Origin: Zopfochytrium polystomum
Taxonomy: Eukaryota > Chytridiomycota > Chytridiomycetes > Chytridiales > Chytridiaceae
DNA: 31,136 nt
NCBI GenBank assembly: GCA_025765615.1
Contig: JAIVFJ010000499.1
Span: 1 to 31,136 of the forward strand
Direction of reading: 5' to 3'
The stretch's first letter is position 1. The number at the start of each line of letters is the position of its first letter. Under the pieces are notes generated by a model, which saw nothing but the letters and a program-made list of their open reading frames with translations, did no database searches and was not told the origin of the DNA. The translations under genes and the position numbers were made by a program. Positions 1-11,124 of the stretch are shown piece by piece.

Positions 1-569
1 ATGGGTTGCGCTTTGTAATTCTTCTTGAAAGAAGGAAATCTGTATTCGACATCGACGCCGCTGACGGACGTTCAGCCTGAAGTCAACCAATTGGAGGAGG
101 CAACCCTTCCACTCAGTTTATTCAAATGCCAATCACTAATTCGCTGTGGAGCTGGGTACGGTGATCGAAATTAAATTAGCAGCGGAACGTTTCGATCGTT
201 CGACCTTTGGGTTATGAGCCCAACGTGCTTCCACTACACTACGCTGCTGGTTATTCGCCACCCAAACGCCATTAACAACTAATACAAAACCATCGGTGGG
301 ACGATTTGGAGCCCGCTCTCGCAGAGCATCTGCCTGCTTTATTCTTCAACCAAACAGAGAGGTTATTTCCTCTGCGTCTTTTTTTCTTAATTCCGGAACT
401 GTTTTTATTATTATTGATTTTGCAAATGAAATAATGTGATTTTTGGACACAAAGATCCCCGCTTTCCCCTACTTCAGCAAATAGGAATGTAGAAAAAAGG
501 TAGCCCCGAGGCAAAACAATCATAATACTTTCTTTGTTGCGTCACGCGACGACCCCTGCCGCAGCTTTT
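1..569. other. left edge, no confident gene
   Basis: I see no supportable gene here. Frame 3 of the plus strand is open from the window edge to a TGA at about 87-89 and could be the last codons of a gene lying further left, but it is too short to judge. The rest contains the 3' flank of the minus-strand BTB gene that ends at 570. Confidence 0.3.
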
Positions 570-2752
570 TCAGCAACGCCGAGCTGAACGCTGAATCGGT
601 CGCCTCTCGCCGAGGCTGATCGACCGACGGCGACGACGGCGGCGTCCTGCCGCACCGAGCCCTGCGCTGCTCTCTTCTCGATTCCACGGGCCGGCTGTAG
701 CCGTCGCCCCGCGCGGCGGCAGCAGCTTGAACACTCTGAGTGTTGTCGCGGTTCGCGCGCGGAGCTGCGACGCCGACGGAGCCGAGGGCGGCGGCGCCGG
801 GGCCGATCTTGAGCGTGCGTGTGGTGCGGTGGACGGCGGCGCACGGTTCGACCGGTCGTCTGCGTCCTTGCGAGCGATTTTGTTTAGCTCCTCGACGGTC
901 AGACCAGACACTGAGAGGAGCGATTTTTGCAAGGTGAGCTCGTTCAGCGGTTTGCTCAAATCCCCCCCAATCACCCCCCAGGTCGTGGACGCGAAAAACG
1001 CAATGAAAAAACTCACGCTCTGCAACTCTGCGAAACGCGACGGGACTGAGCCCCTCCAAATCCACGCTCGGGCACCGTCTCGCGATCGACCTGACGCACC
1101 GCACCCACCCATCGCCCACGACCTTGCGCAGCGCGTCAATGTCGCTTGCCGGGGACCGCGCTCGCCGCTCTCCTTTCGCCTCACTCAGCGTGCCGACAAA
1201 GTACTCGAGCTCGGCGTTCAATTTCTCGAGGAGCGCGCAGTTCGCGACGGCGGCGTGGACGGTCATCATAGACAGCGCGCGCCGGACGACCGACTCGAGC
1301 ACGTGGACGTCGTCCTGCGTGCTGGTAGGGCCGTTTAGCCAGCTTCCGCGGGCTGCCGGCGGCGGCGGCGTTGAGGACCGCAAAAAAGTGTTTCTGGCAA
1401 AACGCGGTCAAGTTGTGTTGGCAAAAGACAGTGACGGCCGCGTCGAGCTCGACCAGTGGTTCGCGCGAGGCGGGAGGCAGGCGATCCGATCTGTCTTCCT
1501 CTTGAAGACGGAGCGGGCTTGTAAAGTCGCGGCCGGAGGAGGGGCAGAAGGAATCCAGGAATCGCACGAGGTGTTTGATTTTCCGCGGGGTGAGGTACTC
1601 TTTGCGGAGCCCTTGGTACAGCGACTTGCGGATGGAGAAAGGGACGAGGGTGTAAAAGTCGCGCAGCGGTAGGATCGTGAGGATGCGCTCTTGCTGTGGG
1701 TAAATGAGTATTTCCATCAATTTGCTTATTCAACGGTCAGAGCCCCGCCCAACCCACATACCATCAATGCTCTTGCGTCTTCCATCACGTCGTCGAGCCG
1801 CCACCGCTCCGCGACTAGCGCCGCCTCAAACACGGCGCCGCCACCATCCAAGCACCCCGCGCAGTCGCACCGAAAGCCGTGGCACAGCGCGTAGATCTGC
1901 CGCACGCACTCGGTCTTGAGCGCCCCGAACTGGAGAAAATCCGCCGCCGCCAGCAGCCGCGAAATCAGCTGCCATCGCGGGGGCGGCGACGCGCCGGCGA
2001 GGGTTGCCGCGACGGCGGCCGGGTCCTCGGTGAAGGCGACCGCGGCGGCGAGCGCGTCGTTCTCGATGGGAACCGCGAAGCTGTCGTTCCGCGAGTCCGC
2101 CCATCGGGCGGACGAGGTGAAGAGCGTTGAAAAGTACTCTGTCCGGGAAGCGAGGAGAAAGCGGTGCGCTGTAAATGGTTCCTCCTTCCGCGTGTCCTCG
2201 CCGTCGTCGTCGTCATCGTCGATCGACGACGTGATCCTCACGTTACGGAACGACTGCGAGTCCGGGCTGGTCAGGGCCGTGGGGCTGTACGCGGCGGCGA
2301 GGATTTGGAGCAGGATGGCGCGGTCGACGGCGGTGCAGCGGGCGGTGAGCAAGGCGGCGGTGTGCGGCTGGCCGTCGCAGTCGATGCATTTGGAGAGCCA
2401 TTTTGCGATCGGGGTGTTGGAGAGGGCGATCGCTGGGGGAAGGCGGTCAGTGTACCTGCGCGTCGAAAACGGAAGCCGCATGGGCCATACCTTTGTGGGT
2501 ATGCACGACCGTGCGATCGGCGCCGGAGGGAAAAGCGATCTGGATATCGCAGAGGGACGCATCGCGCGGCGTCGCCGATGGACCCAGGCTGCGCAGCGTC
2601 GACGCCAGGTCGTCGGAGGCGGAGGACGCGGGCGGACCCCGGCGTCTCGAGTAGTACAACGTGCCGGATCGCCGTTGCGTCTCCTCCTCATTCTGCTGCT
2701 GGTGGTGGTGGTGCTGCTTCTGCTGCTCCTCCAGCTGCCCTCGAGCCGGCAT
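570..2752 (-). CDS. tandem BTB/POZ domain protein with BACK-like C-terminal region
   Basis: Five exons join in phase: 2752-2491, 2432-1762, 1693-1379, 1314-1017 and 910-570, giving about 628 residues. I chose the ATG at 2752; the frame is open further up but without another ATG. The N-terminus is low complexity (His/Gln run). A first BTB-like segment (DIQIAF, then VVHTHKAIAL, rebuilt across the first intron) is followed by a second, clearer one (NVRI, an acidic loop, FTAHRFLLASRTEYFSTLF), which is the usual BTB signature of a ligand-exposed 'H-(K/R)-x-(I/L)-L' strand. The helical region after it resembles the BACK/Kelch-linked region of BTB adaptors. BTB proteins usually dimerise and bind Cullin-3; no Kelch, MATH or zinc-finger partner domain is visible, so the target is unknown. 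The last about 90 residues are Arg/Ala/Pro-rich and the final exon is the least certain. Confidence 0.75.
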
Positions 2753-3394
2753 CGCTGGGGGAAGCGATGGGAGGCACCCAACGAAACGAAAGGGGCTGAT
2801 CTGTGGCTCTTCGTGCAGGCCCTCCAAAGTACAAACGTTCTAGACGTTTGAAGAAGCTTGCTTGACAGCCCTCCCTAAAGGAATGGCTGCCTCGTCGTCA
2901 GTCTCGGCTGTTACCACAAGAAAATAAGCAAACCGAATGCGAATGCCCCCCAAGGACACTTTTCGGTCACTAATGCATTTTTTATTTCTTTGGAATGTTC
3001 AGGCCCGCCAAGAACGGTGTGATCGAGCGGGGAACGATATGATGCGATGAAGGAAGCTTCGCTTTCGCATATCGTTGGACAGCGCGCGCGTGCTCGGTAG
3101 GTTTGCTCGTTCCATTTTCTTTCTACCTATCCGCACCAGTTGCATCCAATGCTAATAACACGATAAGCACTCTCTGGTTCTTTGTCGGCCGCCCAATTTG
3201 ATTGCACACGAGAATGGGTGGCACAAGATCACGTGTCATTTCGGCTGTGTATGTATTTACTGGACCTTGTCCACTGTCTACTCCCATTGGAGGAGTGGCA
3301 GGCTGGCAGGAACTAAAAACAAGAAAAGGAAAAAGGCAGGTCAACGATTCTTCCGTCGGGGACTTTTTAGACCCCCAAAACGAGCGTTTTCGAT
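2753..3394. other. intergenic: BTB gene 5' flank and C2 gene 3' flank
   Basis: No gene was found on either strand. It holds the upstream region of the minus-strand BTB gene and the 3' flank of the C2 gene. A 9-bp inverted repeat lies at 3033-3076. Confidence 0.5.
3033..3076. repeat. inverted repeat, 9-bp perfect arms
   Basis: AACGATATG at 3033-3041 is the exact reverse complement of CATATCGTT at 3068-3076. The 26-nt spacer contains a smaller palindrome (GAAGCTTC). It sits in the upstream region of the BTB gene, so it could be a protein-binding site or a hairpin; nothing else supports a function. Confidence 0.5.
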
Positions 3395-4050
3395 TCAAGA
3401 CTTGACGGTGACGATGATGGTGAGGTAGCCGTTGGGGGTAAAGTCGAGCGGGTTGGCGTAGAGGGTGAGCTCGGTGGCCTCGGGGCGGCCGTGGGCGAGG
3501 TGCTTGAAGTCGAACTTGGCGTAGCCGATGCCGTCCGAGCCCACAACGTCCTTGTCGAGGACGTGGAAGTGGACGACGTGCTCGTGCTCGTAGTTCCTGC
3601 ATGGGTCGGTTGAAAGGGGGGAATGATGGGTTTAGTGCGGTGGCAAAGGGCCAATTCTGTGGGGAGGAGGAGGTGGGGAGAAGGGAGTTCTACTCACAGG
3701 GTGAAGGTCTGGTGCCACTCCGGGGTGGCGGACTGCACGGTCTTTGTGCGCTGCTTGTAGTTGCGGTCGTTGGTGTAGAGTTCAACGAAAGCATCGTTGT
3801 TGGCTGTTTGAAGGTTGAGTGACGATAAGTTAGCGCTCAATGGATGATGGCACAGGGGGGTGGGGAAAGGGCAAGTTGCTCATGCGACTCTGCAGGGCCA
3901 CACGGTGCCGGGCCACATTGCTCGAGCGGGCAGGGCCACAAGCGCGTCGGGTCTTGGGGGAAAGGGAGGAAAGAGCGGCCGTTACTTACTGACGAGGTCC
4001 TTGCGGTTAAGATCTTTAGCCTTCACGACCTGCACTTCGACGACGCCCAT
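3395..4050 (-). CDS. small single C2-domain protein
   Basis: Three exons (4050-3990, 3803-3698, 3596-3395) join in phase into 122 residues that are essentially one C2 domain. The start MGVVEVQVVKAKDL is the first beta-strand and loop of a C2 fold. Loop 1 has KDLNRKDLVTNNDAFVEL and loop 3 has VLDKDVVGSD, so the acidic residues expected to bind calcium are mostly present. The protein has no signal peptide or TM segment. Stand-alone C2 proteins of this size usually bind phospholipid membranes in a calcium-dependent way; a specific role cannot be given. Donors are GTAAGT and GTGAGT, and a TATA box stands about 115 bp upstream of the ATG. An in-frame upstream ATG extension is open, but it lies over the TATA box and was rejected. 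Confidence 0.88.
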
Positions 4051-4164
4051 GACTGCTTGCTTGATTGGGTTGGAGAAGGAGAGAGAGTAGTTGAGGTTGG
4101 GTTGAGGAAGGATGTGAGTGAGTGTGTGAGTGTGTGCGTGTAAGGGAGAGGGAGGAGAGTTAGG

Positions 4165-4171
4165 TTTTATA
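4165..4171 (-). promoter_or_regulatory. TATA box of the C2 gene
   Basis: Reading the minus strand gives TATAAAA, about 115 nt before the ATG at 4050. A GT/GA-rich stretch (4100-4140) separates them and is probably the 5' UTR. Confidence 0.6.
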
Positions 4172-4212
4172 GGCGACGAGGGGTTTCTTTTCCTTCGTCT
4201 TTCACACCCCTT

Positions 4213-4433
4213 GACTGTCTGTCTGCCAGTCTGTCTGCCTGCCGCCAATTAAGGCGATGAGGACGAAATAAACGGTCAGTGAGCCCGTCTCACGCACCAA
4301 TCACTTCAAAACAACGCAAATCGTGACGCTTTCCCAGTTTCTTCTTCACTGTTATTGCGAACGCTCGCGCCACCTGTATATTGTGCGAAACAAAAAACAA
4401 ACACAGTCTTGGAATCTGCAGCTGAGGGCGGGC

Positions 4434-4467
<34 letters not shown>

Positions 4468-4775
4468 AGACGGAGGAGTGGGGGAAGGCCAAGACAGACA
4501 GACAAGTAGACAGACAGGGGAAGACAATCAAGGGGACAGCCAAAAATGCGAACTGGACGGGAGCAAGCCGGCAGAGACAGGGTGCATGCACCAGATTCGA
4601 CGGAGATCGAGGAACGATGGAACGCGCACACACCACACAAACACAATTGGGAGACAGGTGGGGCCTTGCAGTCAGACGGGTCGTGCTGAGACAGACCGGA
4701 CAGACCGACAGACCGGCCGATAGACAGCCCGACAGGCAGGCAGCCAGACAGACGGAGAGACAGACCGACCCGAAG
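4213..4775. repeat. (CAGA)n / (TCTG)n microsatellite cluster
   Basis: Tetranucleotide repeats: a TCTG-rich patch at about 4213-4243, a pure CAGA array at 4434-4466, and degenerate CAGA/GACA arrays at about 4490-4520 and 4680-4775. The stretch 4051-5151 lies between the C2 gene and the glycosylase gene and holds no convincing gene. Long ORFs crossing it are repeat artefacts. Confidence 0.85.
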
Positions 4776-5032
4776 AAACGCCACCGCCAAGTCCCGTTGT
4801 TTCCATCTTCAATCTTTCTTCTGGAACATTCCCCCCCAACAACAACTTTCAACAAAATTAACAATAAACGCCTTTTCGGAAAACGTCCAGGAGAAAACGA
4901 TTCCACCATTTATTTATTTATTACCCGTTTTTCCTTCCCCAAAAACCATCGACTGCTTCGGACGCGTCAAGAAAGCCTCAGGAGGGAGACCTGCGAGCCT
5001 GCGAAAGAGGGAAAGGAAAAAGAAAAAAGGAC

Positions 5033-5054
5033 AAAAAAAAAAAAAAAAAAAAAA
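5033..5054. repeat. poly-A run (22 nt)
   Basis: Uninterrupted A run on the plus strand within a purine-rich tract, about 100 bp beyond the stop of the minus-strand glycosylase gene, that is in its 3' flank. Confidence 0.8.
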
Positions 5055-5151
5055 GAGGAGAATGGGCGTGAAGACAATCCGCGCTGTCAATTTACCCTTG
5101 GGACCCACCACCGTCCCCCCGCCTTCTCTTCTCCGTCCGCCACCTCCACCA

Positions 5152-6675
5152 CTACCTCTTCACCACTACCTCTTCCCCGCCCTTTCCCACCTCCACTTCC
5201 ACCCCGCGCCGCCACTCCACGTACCACCGCAACGCCTTGTCCGCCACCCCGTCGCCCGCCGCTCCCTGCCAGTGTGTGTCGCGCTCGCTGCACTGCGCAG
5301 TTGTTACAAAAAAAGAAAACGACGCAAGGGGGGGGGGGGGGGGGGGGGGGGGGAAAGGAAGGATACAGAATAAAAGTACGTACAAACAATTTCCACGAGT
5401 CACTGCCGTACCTAAGGGGGGGGGAAGGGGACGTCGGGAGGGTGGCTGTTAGCGCATACCATTTTTTTTTTTCGTTTCTCAACTGTCCGATCCCGGGTAA
5501 CTCCGCCGCCGGGTCCTCGAAGCGCGGGTTCCTGATGAACGCGCTGTTTATTGGGGGGATTGTTTGTTTTTTGGGGTGCAGAGGCAATTAGAAAACAAAC
5601 TAGAAAACCAAAAAAAAAAAAAAAAAAAGAAAAGAAAGAAAGTGCAAACACCGCCAAACCTCGACAACTCGATCAGCCGCACGGCACGGAGCGACTGCAG
5701 GCCGAGCGGGCGGAGCAGCTTTTTTGCGCATGCGTGTGGTGTCGTGTTGGGGTTGTGTTTGTTGCGTGGGACAAGCGTAGGTTCGAACATCCAAAAAAAA
5801 AAATGGACCAACCTCTTCAATCACGCCCGCCGGCGCGCCGCAACACGCCTCGGGCGTCGGGTACGCCGCGAGAAACGCCCACAGCGGATCGCGCGCCTGG
5901 CGCCACGACGTCCTATTGTTTTGGTGTTTTTTTTTTTTTTGTTTCGTTTTATTTTGGTTTTTTTTTTTTTGTGGTTGTTCCCGTATTTTTAGCGATTTGG
6001 CACAAGTTGAAAGCAAAAAAAACAAAGCAAGCACTTTAATTTTTTTTTTAAATACGTACTTGTTCAGAAACACCGTCGCGACGAGCACCATCCACGGGTT
6101 CGCGCGCAGCCGCTCTTGGATCAGGCGGTACGGGCTGATGGGACGTGTCGAGGGTGTAACGTGTGAGGGGCAGGAGGAGGAGGTGGAGGAGGGGGAGGAG
6201 GTGGACGCGGAGGAAGTGGAGAAAGAGACGCGCAGGCTGCGTTGGACCGATGGGCTGGCGAGCGCGTGGATGGCGGCGTGGTGCTCCCACTGGCGGTGAT
6301 GGTCTGTTTTTGTTTATTTTTTTTTTTTTTTCAGTGCGCGTGAGGTGAGCTTGTTGTTCGGTGTGTGCTGCGAAACCAAAAAAAAAAAAAAAAATTAAAA
6401 AATTAAAAAATTAAAAAAAATAAGAAAAAGTTAAAAGAACAAAAAAAACCGGCGTCAAAGAAAGGGCTCGTGGTCGTCGACTTTGCAGTGGCCCGCCGTC
6501 GCCGCCACCGTCGCACCGTGCCGGCCGCGGCGGTGTCGGCGTCGGCTTCGGCGGACGACGCGATCGTAGCGGGCGGCGGCGGGCAGCTCTGGGCAAAGTA
6601 CGGGGCGACGATGACCGTCGTGCGCCGGCGACGGCCGCGGGGAGGGCTAATCGTTGAGGTGTTGGTGCCGCCCAT
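5152..6675 (-). CDS. MBD4-like HhH-GPD DNA glycosylase
   Basis: Seven exons join in phase: 6675-6450, 6303-6060, 5912-5813, 5718-5660, 5543-5484, 5411-5384 and 5292-5152 (285 residues). The first about 130 residues are low complexity. The rest reads as the C-terminal glycosylase domain of MBD4, the mismatch-specific thymine/uracil glycosylase: NPWMVLVATVFLNKTS, DPLWAFLAAYPTPE, LLRPLGLQSLRA, the helix-hairpin-helix LPGIGQYGSDSWKLF (225-239), and VADKALRWYVEW, where D257 lines up with the catalytic Asp. The hairp-in loop lacks the Lys used by bifunctional glycosylases, so a monofunctional enzyme is expected (family knowledge). No methyl-CpG-binding domain is visible. Likely role: nuclear base-excision repair of G:T or G:U mismatches, possibly linked to 5-methylcytosine deamination. 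Four introns carry long A/T or C/G homopolymers. Exon 6 is only 28 nt. Confidence 0.88.
5328..5353. repeat. poly-G run (26 nt) inside an intron
   Basis: A 26-nt G run on the plus strand lies in the last intron (5383-5293) of the minus-strand glycosylase gene, so the transcript carries C26 upstream of the acceptor. The DNA strand can in principle fold into a G-quadruplex. Exact length is likely variable or error-prone. Confidence 0.8.
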
Positions 6676-7215
6676 CTCGTTCGGTTTTTTTTTTTCTCGT
6701 TTTTTTTATTCCATGTGCCTTTTTGGCAACAAGCACACGCAGTGCCGACAAAGACGGTGGGCGTTGTTATAGAAATGGAACAAGACCAAAACGCGCGGCA
6801 CCCAAAAAACGAAAAATCGAACGCGAACCCCCGAAGTGTTTCCAGCGTTGAAGGAAAAGAAGCAGCCCAAGTGCACAGAGAGGAAGAAAACACAACTGAG
6901 AAAACGCGGTGGGAGAAGGGGGGTGCCAAGGTCGCGCGGGCCGAGGGAAGGGAATCGCCTACCACTCGACCCGAATAATAAGCAAAAAAGGTGGGGACAG
7001 AGTGGCAGCGGGAAGAGTGCACACTTGCGGCGAAAGGAGAGGCGGAGAGTGAATTGTTTGCGATCCCAGGAAAAAGAAAAAAAAAAAGAAAAAAAAGGCA
7101 CAGAGCCAATGAATGTTCGCACAATGTAAAAAGAGAGGGAAAAATACAAAAAAGAGCTGCGTGCCCGATGCTTACCGTTTACAAGCAAAAGTCAATCAAA
7201 CAGTTGAGTTCGAAG
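6676..7215. other. intergenic: glycosylase 5' flank and CLC 3' flank
   Basis: No gene was found. The stretch is rich in A/T runs and purine-rich patches. ORFs here on both strands are low-complexity Lys/Arg/Phe-rich translations without domains. Confidence 0.5.
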
Positions 7216-10200
7216 TCAACGCTGCTCCGACACCGACTTCACTGGCTCGCCAGGCTTCCCTCCCTTTTTGTCCGCCTCCTCACCCGCTCGACCTTCCGCA
7301 GCGCCCTCGCCCTCGCCCTCCCCTTCCTCCTCTTCGTCCACCGACATCTTGCCCTCCAACTCCTCGACAATCTGCCTCGCAATCTGGCCGAGCCCCGTCA
7401 CGCCGATCCCGCCCTCCTCCCGCTTGCGCCGCTTCTTTTCTTCCTCCTCGATCACGCTCGGCCGCAGCAGGTCCCGCCGCGTCACCAAGCCCACGAGGAA
7501 CCCGTTGCGGTCGCACACAAAAACGTGCTTCAGCCCAAGCTGCCGGAACATGCGGAACACCTTGGACGCCGTCGCGTCCTCCCGCACGATCGACGGATTC
7601 GACGTCGCGATGGACTCGAGCTCGATGACGTGCGTGTCCGGCGAGTTGTGCACAACGCTCCACTCGTGCACGACCTCCACCAGCCGCGCGCGACGCACGT
7701 ACCCGATCGGCTTGAACTTTTTCACAGCCAGGATCTCGCCGTGCGGGCCGTCCTCGTCGTAGTCGTACGTCTCGACAATGGGGAACCCTTCGAACGGGCA
7801 CGACGCGAGCAGCTTCTTGATGCCGCGGATCGTCTCGTACCGCCGCAGGATGTACAGCTTGCGCGTCATCACCTTGGATGTTTCGATCGTCTTTAGGACG
7901 TGCGCCGGGTCGCTGGGAAGGTACGGTGCGCCGTTGTTTTCCATTTCCGCGTGGTAAAGGGACTCGCCAAGACCGCCCGAGATCCAGGCAGCTGCGAAGC
8001 AGACCTGTGCGCCAGCCAAATCAGTACAAGCCAAACAAGAGCGAAAAAAAAAAGCTACTTACAATGATGAGTGCTGGCAAGTACGCCATATCTCCCGTCA
8101 GCTCAAGAACGACGACAATGACTGTCACGACCAGCCGGGATGTGCCACTCCAGAACGCGGCCATTCCAATCATCGCAAATGCCCCAGGGTCAACGTCCGC
8201 AGTGTTTCGAATGTGGTTAAGAAGAAGGCCGTAGAGACGGCCAAAGATTGCTCCGATGATGAGGTTTGGCACGACGTTGTCTGTGCAGAGCGCCGGTGGT
8301 TAGCTTGGAATGTCCTTTTTAATGCTTGACTCAAAAAATAAGGCCTACCGGTTGGAAGAGCGATGTAGTAGGTCAAGGTGCAGAGGAAAATGTAGAACGC
8401 TGGAAAAGGTCGAGGTTTAAGGTTTGATAGCAAACTCGAACTCGTGCGGACAACAGGATCAGGGACCAACCTCCAAAAATCAAGAGCGTGCGGTAGCTCC
8501 AAATGTTGTACAAACCGCGGAGAAGGAGCAGTTTCAGTTGACGCTCTTTAGCGGGGAGGGAATTGGGAAAGGTCGTCAGTGACCGGGGCCATCTCGAAAA
8601 AGCCATTTCTCTTCCTCACCAGGAGTGGACCAAAACAGGCTCTTAATTTCAAAGTAGCACTTCTCTTCCTTGCTTGAAACGAGCTCAATGTCCGCGTCCG
8701 ACTCCTCAGGGTTATAGGTAAGACCCGTCAGCTCGACGACATCCACTTCGTGTTCGGCCGTTTGGTTCGAGCACAGCCTATCATATTGGTTCGGCACGCG
8801 GAGGTTCACCTCCCTGAAAACCTTGTTGGGGTAACACACCACGTTCTCGGTCAAGTACTGCTGACAAGCGCCAAGCTGTTCGCATGTGACCACCGTCATG
8901 TTGCCCGCCGCGAAGAACCCGCACTCGGCAGACGTCGACGTCACGTGGGTCAGCGGCTTGTTGAACGGAGTGCACACGTCGATACCCTCGCTCTCGGGCA
9001 CCCACACGACGATGGCGGTCGTGATGATACAGACGAGAGCAACCTCTGCGAGGCGAAGCGGTACGTTGATGAATTTTGACACGGGTTTAGGGGGTTCCAA
9101 CTTGGCCCCCGGTTTGGCCTTTTTGGCTTCCTCGATGGCTTCGTCGCGCCGGAAGCGGAAAGGATCGATTAAGAGGCGTTGGCGAATGCGTTGCACTCCA
9201 CTAAGAGACAAGTTCATGAGGTGACCGAGGAACGCACTAGAAAACACGGGAAGGAATTTCAGTTTTGAGATGATAGATTGAGACCAAATCCCAAAGCCGA
9301 GAAACTTACGCGACAATTGCGAGAATCAAAAACGAGAGGAAGTCGCCCAAGCTCAGATTTACGTCGCAATTTGCGTCAACCTGGTTGAACGTTTAAACTT
9401 TACTTCGAACACGGAGGTTTGCTTTGCAAATACTTACAGGGAAGAGTGCTGCACGGATCGGTGCAAGAACCGGAGTCGTAAAGTGCTCACGAATGTCATA
9501 TTGGAAGTACGCAGTTATGATGTAAGCAATCATAGTGCAGAACTGCCGCCATTTAGGAACAACACAGTTAGTTGGCCCAGAAAGTAAGAGGTTTTCTTAC
9601 AGTTGTGCGAATAAGAAGGGAGGCTTCGAAGAATGACGTGGTCTCTTCGACAGCGAACATGACTCCACCCTGCGATCAAAAATGAGAGGCGCGACGGAAG
9701 CTGAACTCACGTACAATAGGAGCGCGAAAAATGGCAGAGATGGCGACAGCCGCACCGAGGGTCGCAAACAGTCGCAACCTCTTCTGCTCCAAGAAAGTGA
9801 GCAGAGATCCACCCAAGTTCTTCGCCGTCATTTTGAACTTTGTGCTCTGCTCGCCCTTCTCCTCCGCGAGTTTGGGATCGATGGGGGCGTCCAGGTTCAG
9901 GGTTTCGCCGTAAAACACGCGTCGGAATCCGGTCCAACGCCGCGCGCCCTGCACCAGGAGAATGCCGAGGCCTGCGCCGATTTTCGCCATCGGACCGTCG
10001 ATCCCAGAGTACAGACCTCCTGAGACGAGGCCGATGATGCCGAGGAGCTGCAGAGAGAGTCCCAGCCACGTCATTCCGGTAAGCGTGCTTGCGCCGTTGA
10101 GGAAAGCGATGACTTCCGTCATGCCGGAACCTATGGACGACGGCTGCGGGAAGTTTGAAAACGTGAGTTTGCAATCGAAGGGATGGTGAAGAAGGGTTGC

Positions 10201-11124
10201 TGGGGCTCACCGAAAAGAGAACGATAAGAGCCGACGGAACGAGCGTGAACGCCAGAGAGATGCCGAGGCCAAATCCGAAAGCCGACAGGTTCTCGTGCTC
10301 TTCGATGCGCTCTTTCATCTTCTCCAATCGCCATTCGCCGACTTTTTCAGTTTCGAGAGAGACAGCATTGTAGATCACGGCGATCAGGATGGTGAGGACG
10401 AAGGCCACGGCGTACTGCGAAAAGTCGTGAGTAAGACCGAATGCAAAATGAATGAAATTCCGCACAATCTGTACCGAACCTTTGAAACCTCTTGGCCGAT
10501 CTTTGCAATGATTCCTTGGCCGGCAAAGTGGAGACGCAGAACGGGATGATCCGGCTCCTCAAAGTCGATGGTCTGGGGCGTTCCGCCAAAAGCGGTGATG
10601 ACGCACGAAAGTTAAGATACCCTAAAAGGCAAGGGCAGGGGCGTAGCGGGTGGAGGCGGGTAGCGTACCTCATAGCCTTCGAACGCGGTCTGAGTCGGAT
10701 CGGCGGCAGCTCTTCCCAAGGTAGCAGCCGTCGGCTGCCTGTAGAGCGACCCCTTTTTGTGCAATCCAAAGTCGTCCTCTCCAGCACCGCTCGGCCGAGG
10801 GCTTCCGGCCTCTGAACCTTCTGGGGTGGGCGCCTCCCCCGACGGAAGCAGGATGGGTGGCGGTCCTTCGACTGTTTTCGACGCTCTGCGATCGATAGAC
10901 GGGCCGGGAAGGTGCGGTCTGTGTCCGCCCGAGAGTACGTGACCGTCGTGGTTGACGTTCATGCTGCCCGAAGAGCCGAGTCTCTGAATACCGGGATGGC
11001 GGCGGGTCGGCATCGGCGACTGCGACGGCGAGGGGGTCGACGATGACGAGGAGGACGAGGAGGCAAACGATGGAGAAGGAGCGGCCGCGGCCGCGGCCGG
11101 GGAGCCCGCGCGGCGGTCAGCCAT
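7216..11124 (-). CDS. CLC-family chloride channel/exchanger with two CBS domains
   Basis: Twelve in-phase exons: 11124-10669, 10572-10480, 10414-10211, 10143-9715, 9669-9601, 9542-9438, 9380-9310, 9236-8620, 8545-8471, 8399-8349, 8280-8063, 8004-7216 (1058 residues). After a Ser/Pro-rich cytosolic N-terminus (about 150 aa) and the YETIDFEEPD lead-in come the CLC membrane helices. Signature segments are GSGMTEV (usual GSGIPEV; S257), GLYSGIDGPMAKIG (usual G-K/R-E-G-P) and FRAPIGGVMFAVEE. The C-terminus has two CBS domains, around 828-905 and 955-1000, and an acidic tail. D300 replaces the gating glutamate, while the second Glu of AVEE (E403), at the site of the proton glutamate of CLC exchangers, is kept. 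An about 95-residue Cys-rich segment with NMT and NQT sites sits between helices. Likely in plasma or endomembrane. One intron is only 45 nt. Confidence 0.93.

Noticed and set aside
4323..5591. Long plus-strand ORF (422 codons)
   Set aside because: Its translation follows the CAGA repeats, poly-A and poly-G runs, has no domain, and runs antisense to the well-supported glycosylase exons.
5760..5800. tRNA-like GGTTCGAAC box
   Set aside because: The flanking bases do not pair into a T-arm, no acceptor stem is present, and it lies inside a glycosylase intron.
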